From: Flavobacterium sp.
GTDB taxonomy: Bacteria > Bacteroidota > Bacteroidia > Flavobacteriales > Flavobacteriaceae
Assembly (NCBI GenBank): GCA_024709705.1
Contig: JANJWE010000308.1
Span: 1-5,334 of the forward strand
Length of the DNA: 5,334 nucleotides
Direction: 5' to 3'
Positions within the stretch are counted from its first letter, which is position 1. Each line of letters begins with the position of its first letter. The translations under genes were made by a program, and so were the position numbers. Below are positions 1 through 5,319 of this stretch, in pieces. The notes below the pieces were generated by a model, which saw only the letters and a list, made by a program, of their open reading frames with translations, was not told the origin of the DNA and did not search any database.

Positions 1-1005
1 GGATTGATACCTTTTATGATGGCTCATGCTACCATTTACCAACAATTGAATCGCATTCCAACTGTTTTAACTATTCATAACGGTCAATATCAAGGTTGGT
101 TTGGATTTGAAAAATTGAACTATTTACCGCAAGTTAGTTCCAGTCGTTTAGGTTTTTTAGAATGGAATGGCATTATCAATCCATTGGCATCAGCCATAAA
201 ATGTGCGTGGAAAGTTACTACTGTTTCGCCAAGTTATTTGGATGAATTGAGTGAAAAGGCAAACGGATTAGAAAATTTATTACGATTTGAACGTCCAAAA
301 AGTTTAGGAATTTTAAACGGAATAGACAATGAAGTATGGAATCCGAAGTCAGATGAACTATTGCCACATACCTATTCGATCAAAAATTATAAAACCGGGA
401 AAGCCAATAACAAAACCTATTTGTGTGAACAATTTAATTTAGACCCTACAAAACCGCTATTTACTTTTATAGGGCGATTGGTAGGAGAAAAAGGAGCCGA
501 TTTGTTACCGGAAATATGTAGTATCGCTTTAAATCGTAATCCAAACGAAATCAACATCTTGATTTTAGGTTCTGGGGATTCGCATGTAGAACACCAATTG
601 ACTCAATTAAAGCCGTTTTACCAAGGAAATTATAATGCTTATATAGGTTACAATGAAAAATTAGCTCACATTATTTATGCCGGAGCCGACTATTTATTAA
701 TGCCATCACGTGTAGAACCCTGTGGATTGAATCAATTGTATGCGTTGCGTTATGGCACCATTCCAATTGTTCGTAGAACCGGCGGTCTCAAAGACACGGT
801 TTTGGATATTGGCGATGGTGGTTTTGGCATTTGTCACGATCAAACCAGTGTTTTTGATGTAAACCATTCCATCACAAGAGCCATTGATTTATTTTATGAC
901 GCTAAATTGTTTGAACAGACTCGAAAAAAAATTATGCAAATTGACCATTCTTGGGAAAAAGTGGCCCAAGAATATATAGCGGTTTACCAATCTTTAAAAA
1001 AATAA
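1..1005 (+). CDS. glgA: Glycogen synthase (GT5, ADP-glucose type), 5'-truncated by window edge
   Basis: Starch/glycogen synthase, which transfers glucose from ADP-glucose to the non-reducing end of an alpha-1,4-glucan in the cytoplasm. The frame is open from base 1, giving 334 residues. Bacterial GlgA is usually about 470-480 residues, so roughly 135-140 N-terminal residues, including the KxGG loop that binds ADP-glucose, lie off the window. The TTG at position 4 is an internal leucine, not a start. Visible motifs, in fragment numbering: TVLTIHNGQYQGW (residues 21-33, with the conserved His26 of the N-terminal Rossmann domain); ENLLRFE and LGILNGIDNEVWNP (domain linker region); FIGRLVGEKG (Arg159 and Lys164, matching the phosphate-contacting Arg/Lys of the family); and the GT5 signature PSRVEPCGLNQLYALRYG (Glu239, Cys241) followed by RTGGLKDTV. 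All are intact. The stop codon is 4 bases before glgC, which implies one transcript. Identification is very secure. Confidence 0.97.
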   Translation, partial: GLIPFMMAHATIYQQLNRIPTVLTIHNGQYQGWFGFEKLNYLPQVSSSRLGFLEWNGIINPLASAIKCAWKVTTVSPSYLDELSEKANGLENLLRFERPKSLGILNGIDNEVWNPKSDELLPHTYSIKNYKTGKANNKTYLCEQFNLDPTKPLFTFIGRLVGEKGADLLPEICSIALNRNPNEINILILGSGDSHVEHQLTQLKPFYQGNYNAYIGYNEKLAHIIYAGADYLLMPSRVEPCGLNQLYALRYGTIPIVRRTGGLKDTVLDIGDGGFGICHDQTSVFDVNHSITRAIDLFYDAKLFEQTRKKIMQIDHSWEKVAQEYIAVYQSLKK

Positions 1006-1009
1006 TGTT

Positions 1010-2287
1010 ATGAATAAAAAAGAAGTTTTAGCCATCATTTTGGGAGGTGGTCAAGGTTCACGATTGTATCCGTTAACAGAAAGCCGTTCTAAACCCGCCG
1101 TACCAATTGCAGGAAAATACCGTTTGGTTGATATCCCGATTTCCAATTGTATCAATTCAGATATTAAGCGAATGTTTGTTTTAACGCAATTCAACTCGGC
1201 TTCGTTGAATCAACACATTAAAAACACGTATCATTTTAGCTATTTCAGTACCGCTTTTGTAGATATCTTGGCAGCTGAGCAAACTCCGGAAAACCCTACT
1301 TGGTTTCAAGGTACAGCCGATGCAGTGCGACAATGTATGCAACACTTTTTGAATCACGAATTTGATTATGCCTTGATTCTATCCGGTGACCAGTTGTATC
1401 AAATGGATTTTAACCAGATGATCAATGCACATCAAAAAAATGGGGCTGCCATAACCATAGCTACGTTACCGGTAAGTGCAAAAGAAGCCCCCGAATTTGG
1501 AATTTTAAAAACCGATGAAAACAGTTGGATTACCTCCTTTATAGAAAAACCAAAAGCCGAATTATTACCGCAATGGACCTCTGATGTAAGTGAAGAAATG
1601 CAACAAGAAGGCAGACATTATTTGGCCTCAATGGGAATTTATATCTTCAATCGGGATTTATTGATTGAATTGATGAACAATCCGGACACCAAAGATTTTG
1701 GTAAAGAAATTATTCCTCAAGCTATTGGACATCAAAAAGTGTTAAGTTATCAATACGAAGGGTATTGGACAGACATCGGTAATATTGATTCCTTTTTTGA
1801 AGCCAATTTGGGTTTAACAGATGATATTCCTAAGTTCAATTTATTTGATAACAGTAGTAAAATTTATACCCGAGCTCGTGTTTTACCTCCCGGAAAAATA
1901 TTAGGTAAAACTACAATAGAACAATCTATAGTTGCCGAGGGATGTATTATCAATTCAGCAACCATTGAACATTCGGTTGTTGGGATTCGCTCGCGAATTG
2001 ATGAAGGAACTTTGGTTAAAAACTCATACATCATGGGAAGTGATTTTTATCAAAACTTGGATGAACTCAACCACAATATCACCCACAACATCAAGAACAT
2101 TGGCATAGGTAAAAGATGTTTTATTCACAATACAATTGTAGATAAAAATTGTAGAATTGGGAATGATGTGTATCTGAATGGTGGCAAACATCTAGAAGAT
2201 ATAAATACCAAACTATACACCATTAAAGAGGGAATAATTGTAATAAAAAAAGGAGCGGTAATTCCGGATGGATTTAGAATAGAATAG
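1010..2287 (+). CDS. glgC: Glucose-1-phosphate adenylyltransferase (ADP-glucose pyrophosphorylase)
   Basis: Makes ADP-glucose and pyrophosphate from ATP and glucose-1-phosphate, the committed step of glycogen synthesis. It feeds GlgA, which is encoded just upstream. The protein has 425 residues, a normal length (E. coli GlgC is 431). Visible features: nucleotidyltransferase motif LGGGQGSRLYPLT (11-23) with SKPAVPIAGKYRLVDIP after it; WFQGTADAVRQ (98-108); metal-binding Asp127 in LSGDQLYQMD; glucose-1-phosphate-binding FIEKPK (177-182); YWTDIGN (252-258) with the second metal Asp255; then a C-terminal left-handed beta-helix of hexapeptide-like repeats from about residue 290. The PAVPIAGKYRL and WFQGTADAVRQ stretches look closer to cyanobacterial/plant enzymes than to enterobacterial GlgC. 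The ATG at 1010 follows the glgA stop by 4 bases with no Shine-Dalgarno, as is normal in Bacteroidetes. A strong terminator follows. Confidence 0.97.
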   Translation: MNKKEVLAIILGGGQGSRLYPLTESRSKPAVPIAGKYRLVDIPISNCINSDIKRMFVLTQFNSASLNQHIKNTYHFSYFSTAFVDILAAEQTPENPTWFQGTADAVRQCMQHFLNHEFDYALILSGDQLYQMDFNQMINAHQKNGAAITIATLPVSAKEAPEFGILKTDENSWITSFIEKPKAELLPQWTSDVSEEMQQEGRHYLASMGIYIFNRDLLIELMNNPDTKDFGKEIIPQAIGHQKVLSYQYEGYWTDIGNIDSFFEANLGLTDDIPKFNLFDNSSKIYTRARVLPPGKILGKTTIEQSIVAEGCIINSATIEHSVVGIRSRIDEGTLVKNSYIMGSDFYQNLDELNHNITHNIKNIGIGKRCFIHNTIVDKNCRIGNDVYLNGGKHLEDINTKLYTIKEGIIVIKKGAVIPDGFRIE

Positions 2288-2295
2288 CTTTAAAT

Positions 2296-2331
2296 AAAAA
2301 CAGCCCTTGAAATTTAAGGGCTGTTTTTTTT
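2296..2331. terminator. Bidirectional intrinsic terminator between glgC and the convergent gene
   Basis: A near-perfect 13-bp stem, 2296-2308 paired with 2316-2328. Its core CAGCCCTT/AAGGGCTG is extended by A/T pairs, with a 7-base loop. On the + strand it runs into eight T residues (2324-2331), just after the glgC stop. On the minus strand the T-rich stretch TTTTTATTTAAAG follows the stem. It can therefore end transcription from both sides. The stop codon and last codons of the minus-strand gene lie inside the hairpin. Confidence 0.92.
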
Positions 2332-2868
2332 CTCTAAAAATACTTGTATAGGTCGATTTGTTCGAGGTCCAAACTGTTGAGCTTGCCGTTCATTTTCAGA
2401 AGAACACAATACATACATATTAAAAGGATATAACGGAATCAATTGGGTTTCAAATTCTCCCCCATTATCCGTACCATCATTATCTTGTATTTTTATAAAG
2501 TAGTCATCTGCTTTAAAAGTATTAGCAACCGACAATAAATAATGTTCCTTGGCAAATGGAAAAAACCATTTTGCTTCCGGTGATTCAGATGAAACTCTAT
2601 TTCCGGTTTTATCAATTTTGTAATTCAATTTGAAAATCAGAGGTTCATTTCGATTGGTCCAACTCATTATATTATTTACATTAATCACATCTCTACCTAA
2701 ACTATCTGCAATAGAAATTCGCAAACCTTTAATCGTCTCTGTTTTTCCTTTCTCGGTAACCTCCACCACCAAGTAAGAGGTAAAATCATAACCACAATGC
2801 TGAGCATTAATGACTTGTGAATTACCCATTAAGGGAAGCAAAAGAAAAAATACAATTAAAAATCTCAT
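2314..2868 (-). CDS. Hypothetical exported protein with N-terminal signal peptide
   Basis: I do not recognise a named family. From the preferred ATG (2868) it has 184 residues. Residues 1-18 are a typical Sec signal peptide: Met-Arg, a hydrophobic core LIVFFLLLPL, then MGNSQ, with cleavage probable near residues 17-22. There is no lipobox cysteine, so a periplasmic or secreted soluble protein is more likely than a lipoprotein. The mature part is rich in beta-strand-like segments (SYLVVEVTEKG, KGLRISIADS, EHYLLSVANTF, FIKIQDND). It has only two cysteines, Cys25 and Cys155, which could form a disulfide. The segment DNDGTDNGGE (129-138) resembles an acidic calcium-binding-type loop, but that is inference. 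The frame is open upstream to a TTG at 2904, with further ATGs at 2883 and 2874. The best promoter (2888-2919) lies inside that extension, so 2868 or 2874 is preferred. The gene is monocistronic and convergent to glgC. Confidence 0.8.
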   Translation of the reverse strand: MRFLIVFFLLLPLMGNSQVINAQHCGYDFTSYLVVEVTEKGKTETIKGLRISIADSLGRDVINVNNIMSWTNRNEPLIFKLNYKIDKTGNRVSSESPEAKWFFPFAKEHYLLSVANTFKADDYFIKIQDNDGTDNGGEFETQLIPLYPFNMYVLCSSENERQAQQFGPRTNRPIQVFLEKKNSP

Positions 2869-2887
2869 AAACATTTTCAACATTGGG

Positions 2888-2919
2888 TAAAGATACAAAA
2901 GCAAAAGTTATTCCAAAAA
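2888..2919 (-). promoter_or_regulatory. Bacteroidetes-type promoter for the exported-protein gene
   Basis: Read on the minus strand, TTTTTG (2919-2914) serves as the -33 element. An 18-base spacer separates it from TATCTTTA (2895-2888), one base from the TAnnTTTG consensus of the Bacteroidetes primary sigma factor. Transcription would begin near 2880-2882, leaving a leader of roughly 6-13 bases before the ATGs at 2874 and 2868. An overlapping alternative -7 core, TATTTTTG (2921-2914), has the perfect consensus but no clear -33 partner. Either choice puts transcription initiation at or downstream of the TTG at 2904. Confidence 0.55.
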
Positions 2920-2981
2920 TAAAGAGATTTGTTAAGCTAAATGCAGACGAACAAATTTTTGAAATTTGAGAAATTCAAAAT

Positions 2982-3006
2982 AAAAAAGCACTCTCAAGAG
3001 AGTGCT
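2982..3006 (-). terminator. Intrinsic terminator downstream of the immunophilin gene
   Basis: A perfect 9-bp stem AGCACTCTC/GAGAGTGCT (2987-2995 with 2998-3006); a relaxed version has 8 bp or fewer and a four-base loop. On the minus strand it is followed immediately by TTTTTT (2987-2982) and more T-rich sequence, the classical rho-independent form. It lies about 127 bases past the immunophilin stop codon, so that mRNA would have an unusually long 3' untranslated region containing the GC-rich repeat. The + side is also followed by a pyrimidine-rich stretch, but that side is much weaker. Confidence 0.88.
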
Positions 3007-3082
3007 CTTCTTTATTTGGTAAATGACTTCTGCTTTCAGGGCAAATTTGTTTAAAAAATCTCTATTTCAAACAACATTTCAA

Positions 3083-3133
3083 CTTGAAACCTGACACGAG
3101 CCCGAAGGGCGACTAGCGAAGCAAACCTGAAAC
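3083..3133. repeat. Small GC-rich palindromic intergenic repeat (REP-like)
   Basis: A compact block that is much more GC-rich than its surroundings. It is bounded by direct copies of AAACCTGA (3087-3094 and 3123-3130, 36 bases apart) with further TTGAAAC/CTGAAAC variants. Between them sit a small hairpin GCCC-GAA-GGGC (3100-3110) and a smaller GC-GAA-GC (3116-3122). I recall similar CCTGAAAC-bounded elements with CCCGAAGGGC cores scattered between genes in Flavobacterium genomes; only one copy is seen here. The block begins exactly at the stop codon of the immunophilin gene (TAG, 3135-3133). Confidence 0.55.
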
Positions 3134-4065
3134 TATTTAACATCCATCAACTCTACATCAAAAATCAAAGTTGCATCTGGTGGAATAACTCCTCCGGCTC
3201 CTCTTGAACCATAACCTAAATAAGATGGAATAACAAAACGAGCTTTGTCACCCACTTGAAGTAACTGAATGCCTTCGTCCCAACCTTCAATAACATGACC
3301 TTTACCTAGAGGAAAATCGATGGGTTGTTTTCTTTTATAGGAAGAATCGAAAACCATTCCGTTCTCTAAAGAACCGGTGTAATGAACGGAAACCGTCTTT
3401 CCTTTTTCGGCTTGTTTCCCGTTTCCTTTTTGGATGATTTTATAGCGTAAACCGCTTTCAGTTTTTTCAAAACCGGCTGCCAATTTTTCCAGAGCCTTTT
3501 CGGCAATTCTTTTTTCTTCGGCGATACGTTTTTCACGAGAGCCTTCAAAGGTTCTGAACGCTTCAATGGCATTCCATTTTTGAGCTTCTTCCCCTACTCT
3601 AACAATTTCTAGATTTTCAATTACATCACCTTGAGCAATAGCATCCACCACATCTTGACCTTCAATTACATTTCCAAAAACAGTATGCTTTTTATCCAAC
3701 CATGGGGTAGCCACGTGTGTGATAAAAAATTGAGAACCATTTGAGCCCGGACCGGCATTTGCCATAGATAATACTCCGGGTCCGTCGTGACGTAAATCCG
3801 GATGAAATTCATCGTCAAATTGATACCCCGGTCCACCGGTTCCAATGCCTTGCGGACAACCACCTTGAATCATAAAATCTGAAATCACGCGGTGAAATTT
3901 TAATCCGTCATAATAAGGTTTCCCCATGGGTTTGGCTTCGTTTTCCAATTGACCTTCGGCTAAGCCAACAAAGTTCCCTACTGTGCCTGGTGTTTTATCG
4001 TGTGTTAATTTGACTAAAATAGTACCTTTTGAAGTATTGAATTTAGCGTAAATTCCGTTTTCCAT
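3133..4065 (-). CDS. Dual-family immunophilin: cyclophilin-FKBP fusion peptidyl-prolyl isomerase
   Basis: A 310-residue protein with two different prolyl cis-trans isomerase folds in one chain, expected to act as a folding catalyst/chaperone. Residues about 4-160 are a cyclophilin: [13 protein letters not shown] (57-69, with catalytic Arg59), [16 protein letters not shown] (101-116), and [11 protein letters not shown] with Trp122 and His127, the positions associated with cyclosporin and substrate binding. Residues about 170-200 form a charged, helix-prone linker with a tandem KRIAE repeat (180-190). Residues about 205-310 are an FKBP domain: VHYTG (Tyr229), FDSS (239-242), [17 protein letters not shown] (Phe251, Val258, Ile259, Trp262), YLGYG (Tyr285) and IFDVEL (Phe302), so the FK506-pocket aromatics are present. 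There is no signal peptide, so it should be cytoplasmic. Cyclophilin-first fusions (CFBP class) have been reported from Flavobacterium. The ATG at 4065 is preceded by A/T-rich sequence without Shine-Dalgarno. The gene is single and is followed by a repeat and a terminator. Confidence 0.95.
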   Translation of the reverse strand: MENGIYAKFNTSKGTILVKLTHDKTPGTVGNFVGLAEGQLENEAKPMGKPYYDGLKFHRVISDFMIQGGCPQGIGTGGPGYQFDDEFHPDLRHDGPGVLSMANAGPGSNGSQFFITHVATPWLDKKHTVFGNVIEGQDVVDAIAQGDVIENLEIVRVGEEAQKWNAIEAFRTFEGSREKRIAEEKRIAEKALEKLAAGFEKTESGLRYKIIQKGNGKQAEKGKTVSVHYTGSLENGMVFDSSYKRKQPIDFPLGKGHVIEGWDEGIQLLQVGDKARFVIPSYLGYGSRGAGGVIPPDATLIFDVELMDVK

Positions 4066-4089
4066 TATTTATTTTTTTGAATTAAAATG

Positions 4090-4118
4090 CAAATTTACAG
4101 TTTTCTGACGGAACTTTT
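4090..4118 (-). promoter_or_regulatory. Promoter core for the immunophilin gene
   Basis: On the minus strand TAAATTTG (4097-4090) matches the Bacteroidetes -7 consensus TAnnTTTG exactly. It predicts a start near 4083-4085 and a leader of about 20 bases before the ATG at 4065. The -33 position (around 4113-4118) lacks a clear TTG, so only the -7 box is well supported. Confidence 0.55.
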
Positions 4119-4160
4119 ATTAAAATGAAAGTGACCCATGAAATTTAATACGGAATAGCC

Positions 4161-4312
4161 ACTTCCCTAGCCCGGATGGTAACGGAAAGCTTTTTTTATA
4201 AAACAAATAGATTTTGTAGTCTGAATAAAGCGACCTTGGGAGCTCTTGTGAAGACGAACAAAACTTTTGTTTTTTAAAAAAACTTGCAGTGAACAGCCGG
4301 AATAGCTCCTGA
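4161..4312 (+). ncRNA. Candidate structured RNA, Flavo-1-like
   Basis: The gap before trmD contains a long imperfect hairpin. Bases 4187-4207 pair with 4266-4285 (AAG/CTT, a bulged C at 4190, seven T-A pairs, one T-T mismatch, then ten further pairs apart from none opposed). An inner extension pairs TTTTG (4212-4216) with CAAAA (4259-4263) and GTCT (4219-4222) with AGAC (4252-4255). Outside the long stem, CCGG (4172-4175) pairs with CCGG (4297-4300) across a purine-rich internal loop. The flanks CTAGCCCGGATGG and AGCCGGAATAGCTCCTGAAAA match my recollection of a conserved element found between many flavobacterial genes, which I believe is the Flavo-1 motif. That name is from memory, not a search. 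GGAGCT (4239-4244) could also pair with AGCTCC (4304-4309), a possible alternative fold. Strand is uncertain: no TAnnTTTG promoter is visible on +, while TAATTTTG occurs on the minus strand at 4338-4331. Confidence 0.5.
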
Positions 4313-4319
4313 AAATAAG

Positions 4320-4327
4320 TATTTTTG
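4320..4327 (+). promoter_or_regulatory. Promoter -7 core for trmD
   Basis: TATTTTTG fits TAnnTTTG exactly and lies 16 bases before the trmD ATG, predicting a leader of about 10 bases. No TTG is present at the usual -33 distance, where the end of the structured-RNA candidate lies. Transcription of trmD might therefore need another factor or come partly from upstream. Confidence 0.4.
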
Positions 4328-4343
4328 CTCCAAAATTAAACCT

Positions 4344-5021
4344 ATGCGAATTGACATTATTACCGTTTTACCTGAATTGTTGCGAAGTCCGTTTGAGGCT
4401 TCTATCCTTAAACGAGCCATAGATAAAGGATTGGTAGAAGTTCATTTGCACAATTTGCGAGATTATTCTACCAACAAACAAAAAAGTGTAGATGACTATC
4501 AATTTGGTGGTGGTGCCGGAATGGTAATGACTATACAGCCGATAGACGATTGCATAAGTAAACTTAAAAAGGAACGCGATTATGATGAAGTGATTTACAT
4601 GACTCCCGATGGTGAAACCTTGAATCAGAAAATGGTCAATTCGATGTCATTATTAAAAAATATCATCATTCTTTGTGGCCACTACAAGGGAGTAGACCAA
4701 CGGGTTCGGGATCATTTTATCACGAAAGAAATTTCGATAGGTGATTTCGTGCTTTCCGGAGGCGAATTGGGGGCTGCCGTTTTAAGTGATGCCATTATTC
4801 GATTGATTCCGGGAGTTTTGAGTAATGAAACCTCAGCATTGACCGATAGTTTTCAAGATAATTTATTATCAGGACCTATCTATACGCGTCCGGCCGAATA
4901 CAAAGGTTGGAAAGTACCGGATGTTTTATTGAGTGGAAATTTTGCCGAAATTGACAAATGGCGGGAAAATCAAGCATATGAACATACCAAAAACAGAAGA
5001 CCTGATTTGCTGGAAGAATAA
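4344..5021 (+). CDS. trmD: tRNA (guanine-N1)-methyltransferase
   Basis: Methylates N1 of G37 next to the anticodon in a subset of tRNAs using S-adenosylmethionine. This prevents +1 frameshifting and is generally essential; the enzyme works as a homodimer. The protein has 225 residues, complete and slightly short of E. coli TrmD (255), which has a longer tail. SPOUT-fold motifs are intact: [12 protein letters not shown] (2-13), [12 protein letters not shown] (51-62), [12 protein letters not shown] (110-121), and the trefoil-knot cofactor-binding segment [14 protein letters not shown] (131-144). SALTDSF (164-170) contains Asp168, matching the proposed catalytic aspartate of E. coli TrmD (Asp169). 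[20 protein letters not shown] (180-199) and RRPDLLEE (218-225) complete the match. It starts at ATG 4344, and the N-terminus aligns directly with the family. rplS follows after 132 bases, the conserved trmD-rplS pairing. No convincing terminator separates them, so readthrough is plausible. Confidence 0.97.
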   Translation: MRIDIITVLPELLRSPFEASILKRAIDKGLVEVHLHNLRDYSTNKQKSVDDYQFGGGAGMVMTIQPIDDCISKLKKERDYDEVIYMTPDGETLNQKMVNSMSLLKNIIILCGHYKGVDQRVRDHFITKEISIGDFVLSGGELGAAVLSDAIIRLIPGVLSNETSALTDSFQDNLLSGPIYTRPAEYKGWKVPDVLLSGNFAEIDKWRENQAYEHTKNRRPDLLEE

Positions 5022-5050
5022 GATAAAATTAAAAAAAGTATAGCTTTTAA

Positions 5051-5079
5051 TTGCAAATTGAAAATAAATTGTAAATTTG
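5051..5079 (+). promoter_or_regulatory. Promoter of rplS
   Basis: TTG (5051-5053) is separated by 18 bases from TAAATTTG (5072-5079), a perfect TAnnTTTG core. This is the best-formed promoter in the window. It predicts transcription starting about 5084-5087 and a leader of roughly 70 bases, so L19 can be expressed apart from trmD. Confidence 0.7.
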
Positions 5080-5084
5080 CACCC

Positions 5085-5153
5085 ACATTTGGACCAACCT
5101 CTGACGAAAACCGTGAATGTTGCTCTGATACTCACTATTTTAACTTAAATGTT
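5085..5153 (+). promoter_or_regulatory. Candidate structured leader of rplS (possible L19 autoregulation)
   Basis: A leader of about 69 bases, less AT-biased than nearby spacers. ACATTT (5085-5090) at the expected 5' end can pair with AAATGT (5147-5152), which ends one base before the ATG. Inside this, GTGA (5113-5116) pairs with TCAC (5132-5135), extended past one mismatch by 5118-5121 with 5127-5130 including two G-U pairs. Alternatively ACATT (5085-5089) pairs with AATGT (5116-5120), which is incompatible with both helices. Mutually exclusive folds touching the start site are what an autoregulatory ribosomal-protein leader would show. L19 leaders are established in Firmicutes; whether this one matches a described flavobacterial class was not tested. 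Confidence 0.4.
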
Positions 5154-5319
5154 ATGGCAGATTTAATGAAATTCGTTCAAGACGAATTTGTAACAAAAAA
5201 AGATTTTCCAGAATTTGGAGCAGGTGATACTATTACTGTGTATTACGAAATTAAAGAGGGTGAAAAAACCAGAACTCAGTTTTTCAAAGGAGTAGTTATC
5301 CAAAGAAGAGGAACCGGAG
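5154..5319 (+). CDS. rplS: 50S ribosomal protein L19, 3'-truncated by contig end
   Basis: L19 sits at the 30S-50S interface of the ribosome. It starts at ATG 5154 with the typical flavobacterial N-terminus [20 protein letters not shown], then [20 protein letters not shown] and [14 protein letters not shown]. Family members are about 115 residues; only about 55 genuine residues are present. After GTG the family continues with a TETFTIRK-like segment, but here the frame reads EIGRA, which is translated adapter sequence (see 5320-5334). The true codon beginning at 5319 therefore cannot be read. Automated callers will extend this gene to the window end with five false residues. It lies downstream of trmD with its own promoter and leader. 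Confidence 0.95.

Noticed and set aside
4..6. TTG at position 4 as the start of glgA
   Set aside because: The frame is open to base 1, and the protein begins in the middle of the GlgA N-terminal domain (the LIPFMM segment), so this is an internal leucine in a truncated gene.
2915..3068. Loose inverted similarity between 2916-2936 and 3050-3068 (AAATAnnGAGATTTnTTAA type)
   Set aside because: The match is gapped, almost entirely A/T, and flanks nothing with mobile-element features. In this composition it is likely chance.
3366..3863. Two short minus-strand open frames (3366-3572 and 3666-3863) within the immunophilin gene
   Set aside because: They lie in other frames of a gene with unmistakable cyclophilin and FKBP domains. 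Their translations are lysine-rich or low-complexity, without family features or a promoter of their own.
5022..5050. Possible terminator after trmD (AAAAG/CTTTT around 5035-5049)
   Set aside because: The potential stem is only about five A/T-rich pairs and lacks a following T tract, too weak for an intrinsic terminator.
4926..5135. A 69-residue minus-strand open frame overlapping the end of trmD and the rplS leader
   Set aside because: It is antisense to conserved coding sequence and to the rplS promoter, has no recognisable protein features, and has no promoter on its strand.
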